DNA from: Modicisalibacter muralis
Lineage (GTDB): Bacteria > Pseudomonadota > Gammaproteobacteria > Pseudomonadales > Halomonadaceae
Reading direction: 5' to 3'
Assembly (NCBI RefSeq): GCF_900102945.1
Contig: NZ_FNGI01000001.1
Coordinates: 682,001 to 746,000, forward strand
DNA: 64,000 nucleotides
The position numbers and the translations under genes were made by a program. Positions 11,459 to 20,415 of the stretch are shown piece after piece; within the stretch, counting starts at the first letter, position 1, and the number at the start of each line of letters is the position of its first letter. The notes below the pieces were generated by a model. It made no database searches and was not told the DNA's origin. It saw only the letters and a program-made list of their open reading frames with translations.

Positions 11459-11464
11459 TATAAT
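11459..11464 (+). promoter_or_regulatory. Candidate -10 element of the fumarase promoter
   Basis: A perfect TATAAT stands about 80 bases before the fumarase ATG in the divergent 263-bp intergenic region. No good -35 hexamer is visible at the right distance, so this may depend on an activator or be chance. Confidence 0.35.
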
Positions 11465-11543
11465 TTGTCGCACAGAATATCGCTCGCAAGCCACCTGACT
11501 GACTTGTTCGCACCGCCCGTCACTTGTAAGGAGTTCCCGCCCC

Positions 11544-13049
11544 ATGCCCGTGATTCGCCAGGATGATTTGATTCAGAGTGTCGCCGATGCCCTGCAATAC
11601 ATTTCCTACTACCACCCCAAGGATTTCATCGACGCCATGCATGCGGCGTATCAGCGCGAGGAGAATCCGGCGGCACGCGATGCTATCGCGCAAATTTTGA
11701 TCAATTCACGCATGTGCGCCACCGGTCATCGACCGATCTGCCAGGATACCGGCATCGTCACCGTGTTCGTGCATGTCGGCATGAACGTGCGCTGGGAGAC
11801 GGACATGAGTCTCGACGACATGATCAACGAAGGCGTGCGTCGGGCCTACACCAACGCGGACAACGTATTGCGGGCGTCGGTGCTCGCCGACCCCGATGGT
11901 AAGCGCAGCAATACCGGCGACAACACGCCGGCGGTCATCCATCACAAGCTGGTGCCGGGCGATACCATTGAGGTGCATGTCGCGGCCAAGGGCGGTGGTA
12001 GCGAAGCCAAGTCCAAATTCGCCATGCTCAATCCGTCGGACAGCGTGGTCGATTGGGTGCTCGAACAGTTGCCGAAGATGGGCGCTGGCTGGTGCCCGCC
12101 GGGAATGCTCGGCATCGGCGTGGGCGGTACCGCCGAAAAGGCCATGGAACTCGCCAAGGAGGCGTTGCTCGATCCCATCGACATCCAGGAGTTGCAGGCG
12201 CGCGGCGCCTCCAACCGTGCCGAGGAACTGCGCCTGGAGCTTTACGACAAGGTCAACCGCAGCGGTATCGGGGCGCAAGGTCTGGGTGGGTTGACCACGG
12301 TGCTCGATATCAAGGTCAAAGACTACCCGACCCACGCCGCCAACAAACCAGTGGCGATCATTCCCAACTGCGCGGCGACCCGCCACATCCATTTCAGGCT
12401 TGATGGCAGCGGCGCCGCCGAGTTGCCTGTACCCAAGCTGGAGGACTGGCCGGAGATCGCCCGCGAAGCGAACGGTAACGTCAGGCGCGTCAATCTCGAT
12501 ACCGTTACCGCCGAAGACGTACGAGCCTGGCAGCCCGGCGATACCGTGCTGCTGTCCGGCAAGTTATTGACCGGGCGCGACGCCGCGCACAAGCGCATGG
12601 TTGATATGCTGGCCAAGGGCGAGCCGTTGCCGGTCGATATGCGCGGTCGCTTTATCTATTACGTCGGTCCGGTCGATCCGGTGCGCAACGAGGTCGTTGG
12701 CCCGGCCGGTCCGACCACGTCGACGCGCATGGACAAGTTCACCCGTACCATGCTCGAGCAAACCGGCTTGTTGGGCATGGTCGGCAAGGCCGAGCGCGGT
12801 CCCATCGCCATCGAGGCCATCCGCGACAACCAGGCGGTGTATTTGATGGCGGTCGGCGGAGCCGCCTACCTGGTCGCCCAGGCGATCAAGAAGTCTAGGG
12901 TGGTCGGCTTCGAGGACCTGGGCATGGAGGCGATCTATGAGTTCGAGGTCGAAGACATGCCAGTCACCGTGGCGGTCGATAGCCTGGGTGAGTCGGTGCA
13001 TCGAACCGGTCCCGCGAAATGGAAGGAGATCATCGCCGAAAGAGCCTGA
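11544..13049 (+). CDS. fumA: Fumarate hydratase, class I (iron-sulfur)
   Basis: A 501-residue class I fumarase, which interconverts fumarate and malate in the TCA cycle using an oxygen-sensitive [4Fe-4S] cluster. Three cysteines sit where the cluster ligands are expected: C66 in PICQDTG, C184 in GWCPPGML and C276 in PNCAATRHIHF. The C-terminal beta domain starts around residue 330 with LLSGKLLTGRDAAHKR. It is somewhat shorter than E. coli FumA (548). An AAGGAG ribosome site is located ten bases before the ATG. It is followed after 63 bases by the cardiolipin synthase gene on the same strand. Confidence 0.93.
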   Translation: MPVIRQDDLIQSVADALQYISYYHPKDFIDAMHAAYQREENPAARDAIAQILINSRMCATGHRPICQDTGIVTVFVHVGMNVRWETDMSLDDMINEGVRRAYTNADNVLRASVLADPDGKRSNTGDNTPAVIHHKLVPGDTIEVHVAAKGGGSEAKSKFAMLNPSDSVVDWVLEQLPKMGAGWCPPGMLGIGVGGTAEKAMELAKEALLDPIDIQELQARGASNRAEELRLELYDKVNRSGIGAQGLGGLTTVLDIKVKDYPTHAANKPVAIIPNCAATRHIHFRLDGSGAAELPVPKLEDWPEIAREANGNVRRVNLDTVTAEDVRAWQPGDTVLLSGKLLTGRDAAHKRMVDMLAKGEPLPVDMRGRFIYYVGPVDPVRNEVVGPAGPTTSTRMDKFTRTMLEQTGLLGMVGKAERGPIAIEAIRDNQAVYLMAVGGAAYLVAQAIKKSRVVGFEDLGMEAIYEFEVEDMPVTVAVDSLGESVHRTGPAKWKEIIAERA

Positions 13050-13112
13050 TAGGATGGGTGCCTGGCCGCACAGCGGCGCTGCCTCGATCAAACATTGCAA
13101 CAGGGAGTGGCA

Positions 13113-14531
13113 ATGACATCCACGCTAGTGGGGCTGGGTATCTTTCTGATTTACCTTGCGGGCGTGCTGTCCGCAGTGCTGGCCTTGATGTCCAGTCGTA
13201 CGTCACAAGGTGCGATTGCCTGGATCATCTCGCTGATCACTTTCCCGTATGTGGCGGTTCCGGCCTATTGGATCTTCGGGCGGCCGCGATTCTATGGCTA
13301 CGTTTCGGCACGCGGTGAGCGCGATACCACGCTGCGCCGTGTGCTGCTGCGTTATCGGCCCTTGATCGAGCCGTATCTGGCGGACGCGCGACACGGCAGC
13401 ATACGCGCCGTGGAGCAGTTGGCGATGATGCCGATGACCAGCGGCAACCGGGCCGAACTGCTGATCGATGGCGAGGCAGCGTTCGATAGCCTGTTCGCCG
13501 GTATCGATGCCGCAGAGTCCTATATTCTCATTCAGTTTTTCATCGTTCGTCAGGATCGACTCGGCCTCGAGCTCAAACAGCGCCTGGAGCGTCAGGCCGA
13601 GCGCGGCGTGCGGATCTATTTCCTGTACGACGAGATCGGCAGTCGTGCGCTGGGCGATGGCTATCTGGACGATCTGCGTCACGCGGGGGTGGAAGTCAGC
13701 GCCTTCAATTCATCGCGCGGGCTGCGCCACCGCTTTCAGCTCAACTTTCGCAATCACCGTAAGATTCTGGTGGTCGATGGCCAGTTTGGCTGGACCGGCG
13801 GCTTCAACGTCGGTGTCGAGTATCTTGGCGAGAGCCCTCGGCATGGGCCCTGGCGCGACACCCACCTGAAGCTCTCGGGCCCCAGCGTGCTAGGGTTGCA
13901 AGAAGCCTTCTGGGAAGACTGGCACTGGGCAACCGGTCAGGTGATCGATCTGGAATGGAAACCCCGCATCACCTGTGACGAGTGTCAGAACGTGGTGATC
14001 GTGCCCTCCGGGCCGGCGGATCGCCAGGAAACCGCCAGCCTGCTGACGCAGCACGCCATTCACAGCGCGCGGCATCGGCTGTGGGTGGCCAGCCCGTATT
14101 TCGTTCCCGACCAGGGAGTGCAGGATGCGTTGCGACTGGCGGCGATGCGGGGTGTCGATGTGCGGGTGATGATGCCCGAGCGCCCCGATCACTTGCTGAT
14201 CTTTCTCTCGGCGTTTTCTTTCCTGCCCGACATGCTGCGCGTCGGTGTCAGAATCTACCGCTACCAACCGGGGTTCCTGCACCAGAAGGTCATGTTGATC
14301 GATGATCGCTGCGCCTCGGTGGGGTCCGTCAACCTGGACAATCGATCCTTTCGGCTCAATTTCGAGATCACGGCGTTCATTCCCGACAAGGGGTTCGCCG
14401 CCGAGGTGCAGTCGATGCTCGAGCGTGATTTCGACAGTTGCCGCGAGGTGACGCTGGAAGAGCTCCAGCAGCGACCGCTGTGGCGCAAGCTGGTTTCTCG
14501 CGCCGCGTACCTGCTGGCGCCGATTCAATGA
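13113..14531 (+). CDS. cls: Cardiolipin synthase (ClsA type)
   Basis: A 472-residue phospholipase D superfamily enzyme that joins two phosphatidylglycerol molecules into cardiolipin at the inner membrane. Two N-terminal transmembrane helices (about residues 5-27 and 35-57) come first. Two HKD motifs follow: NHRKILVVDGQFGWTGG near residue 215 and HQKVMLIDDRCASVGS near residue 390, each completed by an Asn-containing stretch. The start at 13113 has GGGAG upstream; an in-frame TTG at 13095 is less likely. Cardiolipin is usually raised in halophiles, which fits the setting but is inference. Confidence 0.92.
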   Translation: MTSTLVGLGIFLIYLAGVLSAVLALMSSRTSQGAIAWIISLITFPYVAVPAYWIFGRPRFYGYVSARGERDTTLRRVLLRYRPLIEPYLADARHGSIRAVEQLAMMPMTSGNRAELLIDGEAAFDSLFAGIDAAESYILIQFFIVRQDRLGLELKQRLERQAERGVRIYFLYDEIGSRALGDGYLDDLRHAGVEVSAFNSSRGLRHRFQLNFRNHRKILVVDGQFGWTGGFNVGVEYLGESPRHGPWRDTHLKLSGPSVLGLQEAFWEDWHWATGQVIDLEWKPRITCDECQNVVIVPSGPADRQETASLLTQHAIHSARHRLWVASPYFVPDQGVQDALRLAAMRGVDVRVMMPERPDHLLIFLSAFSFLPDMLRVGVRIYRYQPGFLHQKVMLIDDRCASVGSVNLDNRSFRLNFEITAFIPDKGFAAEVQSMLERDFDSCREVTLEELQQRPLWRKLVSRAAYLLAPIQ

Positions 14532-14539
14532 TCACGAAT

Positions 14540-14559
14540 CGGCCTGTCTAAACGGGCCG
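14540..14559 (+). terminator. Weak hairpin after cardiolipin synthase
   Basis: CGGCCTGT (14540-14547) pairs with ACGGGCCG (14552-14559), allowing one G-T pair, around a 4-base loop. It is followed by TGACTTT, not a clean T-run, so it is a weak terminator at best. Confidence 0.4.
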
Positions 14560-14671
14560 GTGACTTTCAGATTATGGACACGCCCATGGTGAGTACCGTT
14601 GCCCTTGGGTAAACTCCTGATTCGGCCGTGTGTCGTCGGCCAAGCTGCCCATCGGAACGTCGGGAGTCGCG

Positions 14672-15589
14672 GTGAACCTTGAAACCAAATGGCTGGAAGA
14701 TTTCGTCGCACTGGCCAATACCCGCAGCTTTTCCGCCTCGGCACGCCAACGCCATGTCACTCAGCCGGCCTTCAGTCGGCGTATCCGTTCGTTGGAACAG
14801 GCGGTGGGCGCCACGCTGGTTGACCGCTCCACCACGCCCGTGGGATTGACGCCCGAGGGTCAGCTCTTCTTGATCACCGCTCGTAATATGGTCGAGCAAC
14901 TCAGCGAATGCCTAGGGCATCTGCGCGGCCTGTCGATCGCCAACGAAGCGTTGGATATCGTCGCCGCGCATTCACTGGCACTGGCATTTTACCCACGCTG
15001 GGTCTCGCGCCTGCAGAAGGGCGTCGGTGAGTTGCCTACTCGGCTGGTGGCGATGAACGTGGGCGATGCCATTCATGTGTTGCGCGAAGGCAATTGCGAT
15101 CTGATGCTTGGCTATCACGATCCCTACGCGACGATGCAACTCGATGCGGAGGTCTTTCCATCGTTCTCGATCGGCAACGCCAAGATGGTTCCGGTGTGCC
15201 TGCCGGATGCCAACGGGCAGCCGTGCTTCCCGTTGGCCGGCAACGATCCGATACCGTTCCTGGCATATACCCAGGGTGCTTTCCTGGGGCGCAGCGTGCG
15301 CATGTTGCTCAAGAACGACCCGACACGCATGCGCTTGAAGACCATCTACGAAACGGCGATGGCCGAAGGGCTCAAGGGCATGGCGCTGCAAGGCGTGGGC
15401 ATGGCCTGGATACCCGATTTCTGTATCCGCGAGGAACTTCGCGACGGGCGGCTGGTGCGTGCCGGGGACCAGCAATGGGATATACCACTGGAGGTGCGCC
15501 TGTATCGCTGCTCACTGGTGCATAAGCCCGGCGTGGAGAAGCTGTGGCGACAGATGATGGAGTTGCCGCGCGATTTTCTTCAGGCCTGA
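14672..15589 (+). CDS. LysR-family regulator, HypT (YjiE)-like
   Basis: A 305-residue LysR-type transcription factor. The N-terminal winged helix reads WLEDFVALANTRSFSASA and VTQPAFSRRIRSLEQAVG. The overall wording, including the opening NLETKWLEDF and IVAAHSLALAF at the start of the effector domain, is closest to E. coli HypT/YjiE, a regulator activated by hypochlorite through methionine oxidation. I chose the GTG at 14672 because GGGAG ends five bases before it. An in-frame GTG at 14630 would add 14 residues that do not look like the family. Targets cannot be read from the neighbourhood; the redox role is inference. Confidence 0.8.
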   Translation: MNLETKWLEDFVALANTRSFSASARQRHVTQPAFSRRIRSLEQAVGATLVDRSTTPVGLTPEGQLFLITARNMVEQLSECLGHLRGLSIANEALDIVAAHSLALAFYPRWVSRLQKGVGELPTRLVAMNVGDAIHVLREGNCDLMLGYHDPYATMQLDAEVFPSFSIGNAKMVPVCLPDANGQPCFPLAGNDPIPFLAYTQGAFLGRSVRMLLKNDPTRMRLKTIYETAMAEGLKGMALQGVGMAWIPDFCIREELRDGRLVRAGDQQWDIPLEVRLYRCSLVHKPGVEKLWRQMMELPRDFLQA

Positions 15590-15640
15590 AAAGCCATCCG
15601 CATCATTTCGTTCGGCTATTTCCCCAATGGCCTTTACCGC

Positions 15641-16750
15641 TTAAGGCGTGGCCCAGCCGGCTGGCAGTCCCAGGAAGTTCTGGATGATGAAGAAATGGTC
15701 CTCGAACAGCGTCTCGGGTTCGAGATCGGCGAGTGCCACCCAGCGGGCATGGTCGCCGCCCTTGGCCGGCTTCAATTGCGGCAATTGCTGCTCGGGACGC
15801 AGGGCGAAGTAAAAGGCTTCGGCCAGGGTGCGGCCCCGCCAACTACGGTGCGGCTCGTCGAATAGCCGTTGGCCACGCAGCGATCCCTTGAGTACCGGCT
15901 CGGGCACCTTGAGGCGTACCCGCTCACGCAACTCGCGCAGGCAGGCATCGAGCAATCGTTCGTGCGGGTTGATGAAGCCACCGGGCAGGGCCAGCAACCC
16001 CTTGCCCGGCGCGGCCGTACGCTTGACCAACAATACGTGACCCGATTGCACCACTACGCCATTTACGGTGACGAAGATCGGCGGGTAGGGCGCCTGCGCC
16101 CAGGCGCTGCGATATTGCTCGAGCAGTTGTTGTTCTTCGAGTAGCTGCTGGCAGGCCTCCGTGGCATGAAATGCCAGCAGCGCGCGATGCACACGAGGGG
16201 GTAGGTCGTGAGCCGCGCCAGTGGAAAGATAATCCGCCGCCGAGGCACTGGAGTAAAATAGCCGCTCACGAATCTGACTGGCCGAGATGCCTTCGATCAG
16301 TGGCACGCTCACCGATTCCCATTGTGGGAATAGGCTCAGGTAATAGCTCGATTGACCGCGGTTGGCGCCGATCAACCCGATGCGTGGCAGCTTGCCTTGG
16401 CGGGGGCGGGCGATATCACGCACTTTGCGCTGCACATCGCGAACCCAGACGTCATCGTTGTATAGCGCATCGAGCAGCGGCTCGATTTCCAGGCGGCGAT
16501 TGTCGTCGCTATCGAAGCAGTCGCGCAGCATGTCGCGACGTTCCTCGAAACGCCAGGGGTTACGCAGCGAGCGCGCCTGCCATGCCGAACCGATCAACAC
16601 GATGACCTGGCGGGCACGTTTCAGTGCTTCATGAATGACCGCCAGGTGCCCCAGGTGAGGCGGCTGGAAACGGCCGATGAAGACCAGGCAGTCAAAGTCG
16701 TGCGAAGCGGAAGCAGCGGGCATCGGTGTCGGGTCCGGCGCGGTCGACAT
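15641..16750 (-). CDS. nadM: Bifunctional NMN adenylyltransferase / Nudix domain protein
   Basis: A 369-residue fusion. Residues about 15-190 form an NadM-type nucleotidyltransferase (FIGRFQPPHLGHLAVIHEAL, with the HxGH nucleotide-binding motif), which makes NAD from NMN and ATP. Residues about 205-360 form a Nudix domain, which in characterized relatives hydrolyses ADP-ribose. The Nudix box is altered: the expected REUxEE reads RELRER, so the second metal-binding Glu is Arg (codon 15920-15922). The start at 16750 has AGGAA upstream; a longer frame to 16807 is not supported. The adenylyltransferase half looks intact; Nudix activity is doubtful. Confidence 0.88.
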   Translation of the reverse strand: MSTAPDPTPMPAASASHDFDCLVFIGRFQPPHLGHLAVIHEALKRARQVIVLIGSAWQARSLRNPWRFEERRDMLRDCFDSDDNRRLEIEPLLDALYNDDVWVRDVQRKVRDIARPRQGKLPRIGLIGANRGQSSYYLSLFPQWESVSVPLIEGISASQIRERLFYSSASAADYLSTGAAHDLPPRVHRALLAFHATEACQQLLEEQQLLEQYRSAWAQAPYPPIFVTVNGVVVQSGHVLLVKRTAAPGKGLLALPGGFINPHERLLDACLRELRERVRLKVPEPVLKGSLRGQRLFDEPHRSWRGRTLAEAFYFALRPEQQLPQLKPAKGGDHARWVALADLEPETLFEDHFFIIQNFLGLPAGWATP

Positions 16751-16903
16751 AAAGGTTCCTGTCATGATGAGCGGAGCCATTATGGTCGGGCGACTACGGC
16801 CCTGCAAGGTAGCTTGGATTGCGGGGATGGTGAGTTTCGCCCTTTGGTTTCCGCTCGGTTGGCGACTTGGTTATGCTGATAACAGGAGATAACCGCCGTA
16901 GGC

Positions 16904-17824
16904 ATGGGAGAGTTCGTGATCAAGAAAGAGGTGAAGACCTGGTTTCAGATCGTACGCGATGCCTTCACGCTATGGTTGGAACATAATGCGTTCAGTTACG
17001 CTGGCTCGCTGGCGTTCTATACCTTGTTTTCATTGGCGCCGACGGTGATTATCGCGGTCACGGTCATCGGGCTGGTGCTCGGCGAGGATGCTGCTCATGG
17101 GCAGATCGTCGGCCAGCTTTCCGGCGTCATGGGGTCTGGGGCGGCGGCGGCCGTCGAGGATGCCGTGGCACAATCGCGTATCGAATCCTCGGGGATCATA
17201 CCCACATTGCTAGGGGTCGGGGCGCTGGTGGTGGGCGCCACGACGGTGTTTGGCCAGATGCAGTTCTCGCTGAATACGATATGGGGCGTGACCGCCCGGC
17301 CGGATCGCAACAGCATGTCGCTTTTCATCAAGCAGCGCTTTTTATCGCTGACCGTGGTGCTGGCCATTGGCTTCGTGTTGCTGGTGTCGCTGGTACTCGG
17401 GGTGGCGCTACGTGCGGCTTTTCAATTCGCCGGCGACTGGATACCCGGTTCCGGGGCGTTGCTGAGCGGCGCCGAGCTGCTACTTTCGCTGCTGGTCATC
17501 ACGTTGTTTTTCGCCACGCTATTCAAGGTGCTGCCCGATGTTGTGATCGGCTGGCGGGACGTACTGGTGGGGGCCGTGGTCACCGCCGTGCTGTTTTCCA
17601 TCGGGCGCTATGCGATTGCCGCCTACCTGGCCTACACCGCGACGGCATCGACCTACGGGGCGGCGGGTTCGGTGGTGCTGATTTTGCTGTGGGTCTACTA
17701 CTCGTCGCTCATTCTGTTGTTTGGCGCGGCATTTACCCGCATTCATCTCGAAGCCCGGGGGAAGCCGATCATCCCGCGCAAGATGGCGGTGCGGGTCAAG
17801 CGTGAGTTTATGTCTGATCGCTGA
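16904..17824 (+). CDS. YihY/BrkB-family inner-membrane protein
   Basis: A 306-residue polytopic protein of the YihY (formerly RNase BN/BrkB) family. About six hydrophobic helices are visible, with conserved NAFSYAGSLAFYTLFSLAP in the first and TYGAAGSVVLILLWVYYSS near residue 250. The family has no firm biochemical function; it was once misassigned as a ribonuclease. The start is uncertain: ATG 16904 has AGGAG 15 bases upstream, while GTG 16916 has GGGAGAG only three bases before it. The gene ends at a hairpin shared with the convergent dehydrogenase gene. Confidence 0.85.
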   Translation: MGEFVIKKEVKTWFQIVRDAFTLWLEHNAFSYAGSLAFYTLFSLAPTVIIAVTVIGLVLGEDAAHGQIVGQLSGVMGSGAAAAVEDAVAQSRIESSGIIPTLLGVGALVVGATTVFGQMQFSLNTIWGVTARPDRNSMSLFIKQRFLSLTVVLAIGFVLLVSLVLGVALRAAFQFAGDWIPGSGALLSGAELLLSLLVITLFFATLFKVLPDVVIGWRDVLVGAVVTAVLFSIGRYAIAAYLAYTATASTYGAAGSVVLILLWVYYSSLILLFGAAFTRIHLEARGKPIIPRKMAVRVKREFMSDR

Positions 17825-17830
17825 TATCAA

Positions 17831-17863
17831 GCTACCGACCCCGGTGAAGCCGGGATCGGTAGC
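17831..17863. terminator. Hairpin between convergent yihY and dehydrogenase genes
   Basis: A 14-base stem (17831-17844 with 17850-17863) with one mismatch and a 5-base loop. There is no T-run on either side, but its position between two converging genes fits a bidirectional transcript end. Confidence 0.6.
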
Positions 17864-17876
17864 CTTGCGGTTAACG

Positions 17877-18935
17877 TCAGGCCGCGTGGCGGCGATGCGC
17901 GGCGAAACGCTCCTCGGCAATCCGGTCGGCGACCTCGGCGGGTGTGCGGCGTTCCTGCCGGGCACGAACGAAGATTTCATCCAGCGTCTGTGCGATGCCG
18001 GCGATATGCGCCATGACCTTGTCACGGCTGTAGTCTTCGCGGCGCTGCCAGGCAATCTCGATCACCCCGCCGGCATTGGCCACGTAATCGGGCGCGTACA
18101 GGATGCCGCGTTCCTGTAGCCGCTGGCCGATCCCTGGCGTGGCGAGCTGATTGTTGGCGGCCCCGGCGATGACTCGCGCTTTCAAGCGCTCAGCGACACT
18201 GGCATCGAGTACCGCGCCCATGGCGCAGGGGGCGAACACATCGACATCGGCATCGAAGATGGCATCGGGGGCGACGACTTGGGCATCGAGTTCGCGTGCC
18301 AGCCGATCCGCAGCCTGGGTATCGATATCGGTTAGTACCAAGCGCGCACCGGCGTCGTGCAGGTGGTGCGCCAGGTGAGCGCCGACGTTGCCGACGCCCT
18401 GTATGGCGACTCGCAAGCCACGCAGGTCGTCACGCTCCAGGCCGTGATATACCGCACAGCGCAAGGCGTGAAATACGCCCCATGCGGTGAAGGGCGACGG
18501 GTCGCCGGAATGGTCGCCCTCGCGGCACAGGCCGCCGACATGGCGCGTGGTGCCGGCAATGATCTGCATGTCCTCTTCGCTGCTGCCGGAGTCCTCGGCG
18601 GTGATGTAACGCCCGCCCAGCGAATCGACCAGGCGTCCCATCGCTTCCAGCAGGGCTGGCGTCTTGTCGCGCTTGGGGTCGGCGATGATCACCGCTTTGC
18701 CGCCACCCAGGTCGAGCCCGGCCAGTGCCGATTTGTAGGTCATGCCCCGCGATAGGCGCAGCACGTCGGTCAATGCCTGCTCTTCGCTGGCATAAGGGAA
18801 AATACGCAGGCCACCGAGGGAAGGGCCGCGATGGGTGTTGTGGATGGCGACGATGGCACGCAATCCGCTGGCTTCGTCGCAGCCGAACACAACCTGTTCG
18901 TGGTGATCGAAATCGGGGTGATCGAAGAGGGTCAT
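17877..18935 (-). CDS. Leu/Phe/Val-type amino acid dehydrogenase
   Basis: A 352-residue member of the Glu/Leu/Phe/Val dehydrogenase family, which removes the amino group from an amino acid to give the 2-oxo acid, NADH and ammonia. The N-terminal domain has HRGPSLGGLR and the catalytic lysine in GLDLGGGKAVIIADP. The Rossmann domain has VAIQGVGNVGAHLAHHL (GxGxxG), and NNQLATPGIG lies near the cofactor. Length matches leucine dehydrogenases (about 350) rather than glutamate dehydrogenases (about 450). AAGGGAG lies upstream of the ATG. A liv operon elsewhere in the window would suit branched-chain use, but the substrate is not determined by sequence. Confidence 0.82.
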   Translation of the reverse strand: MTLFDHPDFDHHEQVVFGCDEASGLRAIVAIHNTHRGPSLGGLRIFPYASEEQALTDVLRLSRGMTYKSALAGLDLGGGKAVIIADPKRDKTPALLEAMGRLVDSLGGRYITAEDSGSSEEDMQIIAGTTRHVGGLCREGDHSGDPSPFTAWGVFHALRCAVYHGLERDDLRGLRVAIQGVGNVGAHLAHHLHDAGARLVLTDIDTQAADRLARELDAQVVAPDAIFDADVDVFAPCAMGAVLDASVAERLKARVIAGAANNQLATPGIGQRLQERGILYAPDYVANAGGVIEIAWQRREDYSRDKVMAHIAGIAQTLDEIFVRARQERRTPAEVADRIAEERFAAHRRHAA

Positions 18936-19162
18936 TTGTTGTTCTCCCTTGTGAGGAATTCCGGACTAAAGCCGTGTCAATAGAATGCGCAAAGGCGTCG
19001 GGTAGGGCGCCGAATACCGCAAGTGGAAGAGGCTTGTGGCCTCTTGATGTCAGGTTAAAACAATCGGCCGGGAATTTCTCGATCTTGGGTGCAAGCCGCG
19101 ACAATGCTAGAAAGAGACGTCACCGCACTATTCACCGGCAGCTTGGGAGGGAGAAAATCGCC

Positions 19163-19435
19163 ATGAGCAAATGCTGTGTCAAGGCCATCGTCAGTGGCAG
19201 GGTGCAGGGCGTGTGGTATCGCCGCGCCACGCAGGACCAGGCGCTCAGGGCCGGTGTGACCGGTTACGCTGAGAACCTGCCGGACGGTCGCGTCGAAGTT
19301 CTGTTGTGCGGCGAGGGCGAGGCGGTCAATGCCGTGGTCGAATGGCTATGGCAGGGACCACCCGAGGCCCAGGTGACCCATGTCGAGCTGGAAGGCGTCG
19401 AGTGGCGGGACCGCGACGCCTTCGTGACGCGTTGA
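19163..19435 (+). CDS. Acylphosphatase
   Basis: A 90-residue acylphosphatase, which hydrolyses acyl phosphates such as acetyl phosphate or carbamoyl phosphate. The substrate-binding signature VSGRVQGVWYRRAT (catalytic Arg in GRVQGV.YR) is near residue 10. The second signature GYAENLPDGRVEVLLCGEG carries the catalytic Asn. GGGAGGGAG stands nine bases before the ATG at 19163. Its stop codon touches the stop of the convergent nucleoside hydrolase gene without overlap. Confidence 0.92.
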   Translation: MSKCCVKAIVSGRVQGVWYRRATQDQALRAGVTGYAENLPDGRVEVLLCGEGEAVNAVVEWLWQGPPEAQVTHVELEGVEWRDRDAFVTR

Positions 19436-20377
19436 CTAGGCCAGGGTGTCGACGATCCAATCGACAACCCCTTGGCCGTCCGCGTTGAGGCAGACCTCGA
19501 CCAGGGGCGTTCTCGACCAGCGTTCACCAAGGAAAGGGCGGCCCTCGGGAGCGAAGAGGGTTTGTCCCTCGGCAAGGCCATCGGTGGCTACGCTCAAATG
19601 CCCGCGAGCGGTGGTGAACAGATCCGGGCGCATCAGCCAGGCGAGCGCGCAGCTATCGTGAGGACAGCAACCGTCGATACCCAGCGCGCTTTGATAGAAC
19701 TTTCGGTAGAAGTGATAGCTGCCGGCCAGTACCTCGCCCAATCGCCCTTGACCGGCTGCGATCTTCTCCATGTCGGCCGGGCCGAGCACGCAGCGGTGCG
19801 TGGCGTCGAGGCCGACCATCGTCAACGGCCAGCCGGCAGTTAATGTGCGGGACGCGGCGTGCGGGTCGTTGAAGATATTGGCTTCGGCGACCGGCGTGAC
19901 GTTGCCGCCTTCCTTCACCGAGCCGCCCATGATCACCACCTGCTTGACCTTGCCGACAATGCTCGGGTCGAGCTGCAGCGCGGCGGCCAGGTTGCCCAAT
20001 GGGCCAACCGCGACCAGCGTGATCTCACCGGGACGGGCGTTGACCTGATCGACGATGAACTGCGCGGCGTTTTGCTCGATTGCTTGGCCCCGCACATCGG
20101 GCAGTTCGAAATTGCCCAGCCCGTTATCGCCATGGATATGCGCCGGCGCCGGATGCTTGGTTTTGACCAACGGCATGGCGGCGCCCTGTGCCACGGGTAT
20201 GTCCTGCCCGGCCAACTCGGCGAGCAGCAAGGCGTTGTGCGTCGCGGTGGCGATTTCGACATTGCCGTAGGTGGTGGTCATGCCCAGCAATTCGATATCG
20301 GGATGGGCGAGGGCAATAGCGATAGCCTGGGCGTCATCCACGCCCGGGTCGGTATCGAAGATGATCGGTGTCGCCAT
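19436..20377 (-). CDS. Nucleoside hydrolase (inosine-uridine preferring type)
   Basis: A 313-residue enzyme of the IUNH/Rih family, which splits nucleosides into ribose and free base. The calcium-binding Asp cluster DTDPGVDDAQAI lies at residues 9-20. The substrate loop HGDNGLGNFELP is near residue 82, and VVIMGGSVKEGGNVTPVAE is a conserved core. It lies 38 bases downstream of a ribokinase gene on the same strand, so released ribose could be phosphorylated at once. Base preference (pyrimidine, purine or both) cannot be decided. Confidence 0.92.
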   Translation of the reverse strand: MATPIIFDTDPGVDDAQAIAIALAHPDIELLGMTTTYGNVEIATATHNALLLAELAGQDIPVAQGAAMPLVKTKHPAPAHIHGDNGLGNFELPDVRGQAIEQNAAQFIVDQVNARPGEITLVAVGPLGNLAAALQLDPSIVGKVKQVVIMGGSVKEGGNVTPVAEANIFNDPHAASRTLTAGWPLTMVGLDATHRCVLGPADMEKIAAGQGRLGEVLAGSYHFYRKFYQSALGIDGCCPHDSCALAWLMRPDLFTTARGHLSVATDGLAEGQTLFAPEGRPFLGERWSRTPLVEVCLNADGQGVVDWIVDTLA

Positions 20378-20415
20378 GAAAGCTTCCTTCTAGCAGCGTG
20401 AATGTCGGCCAGCGT

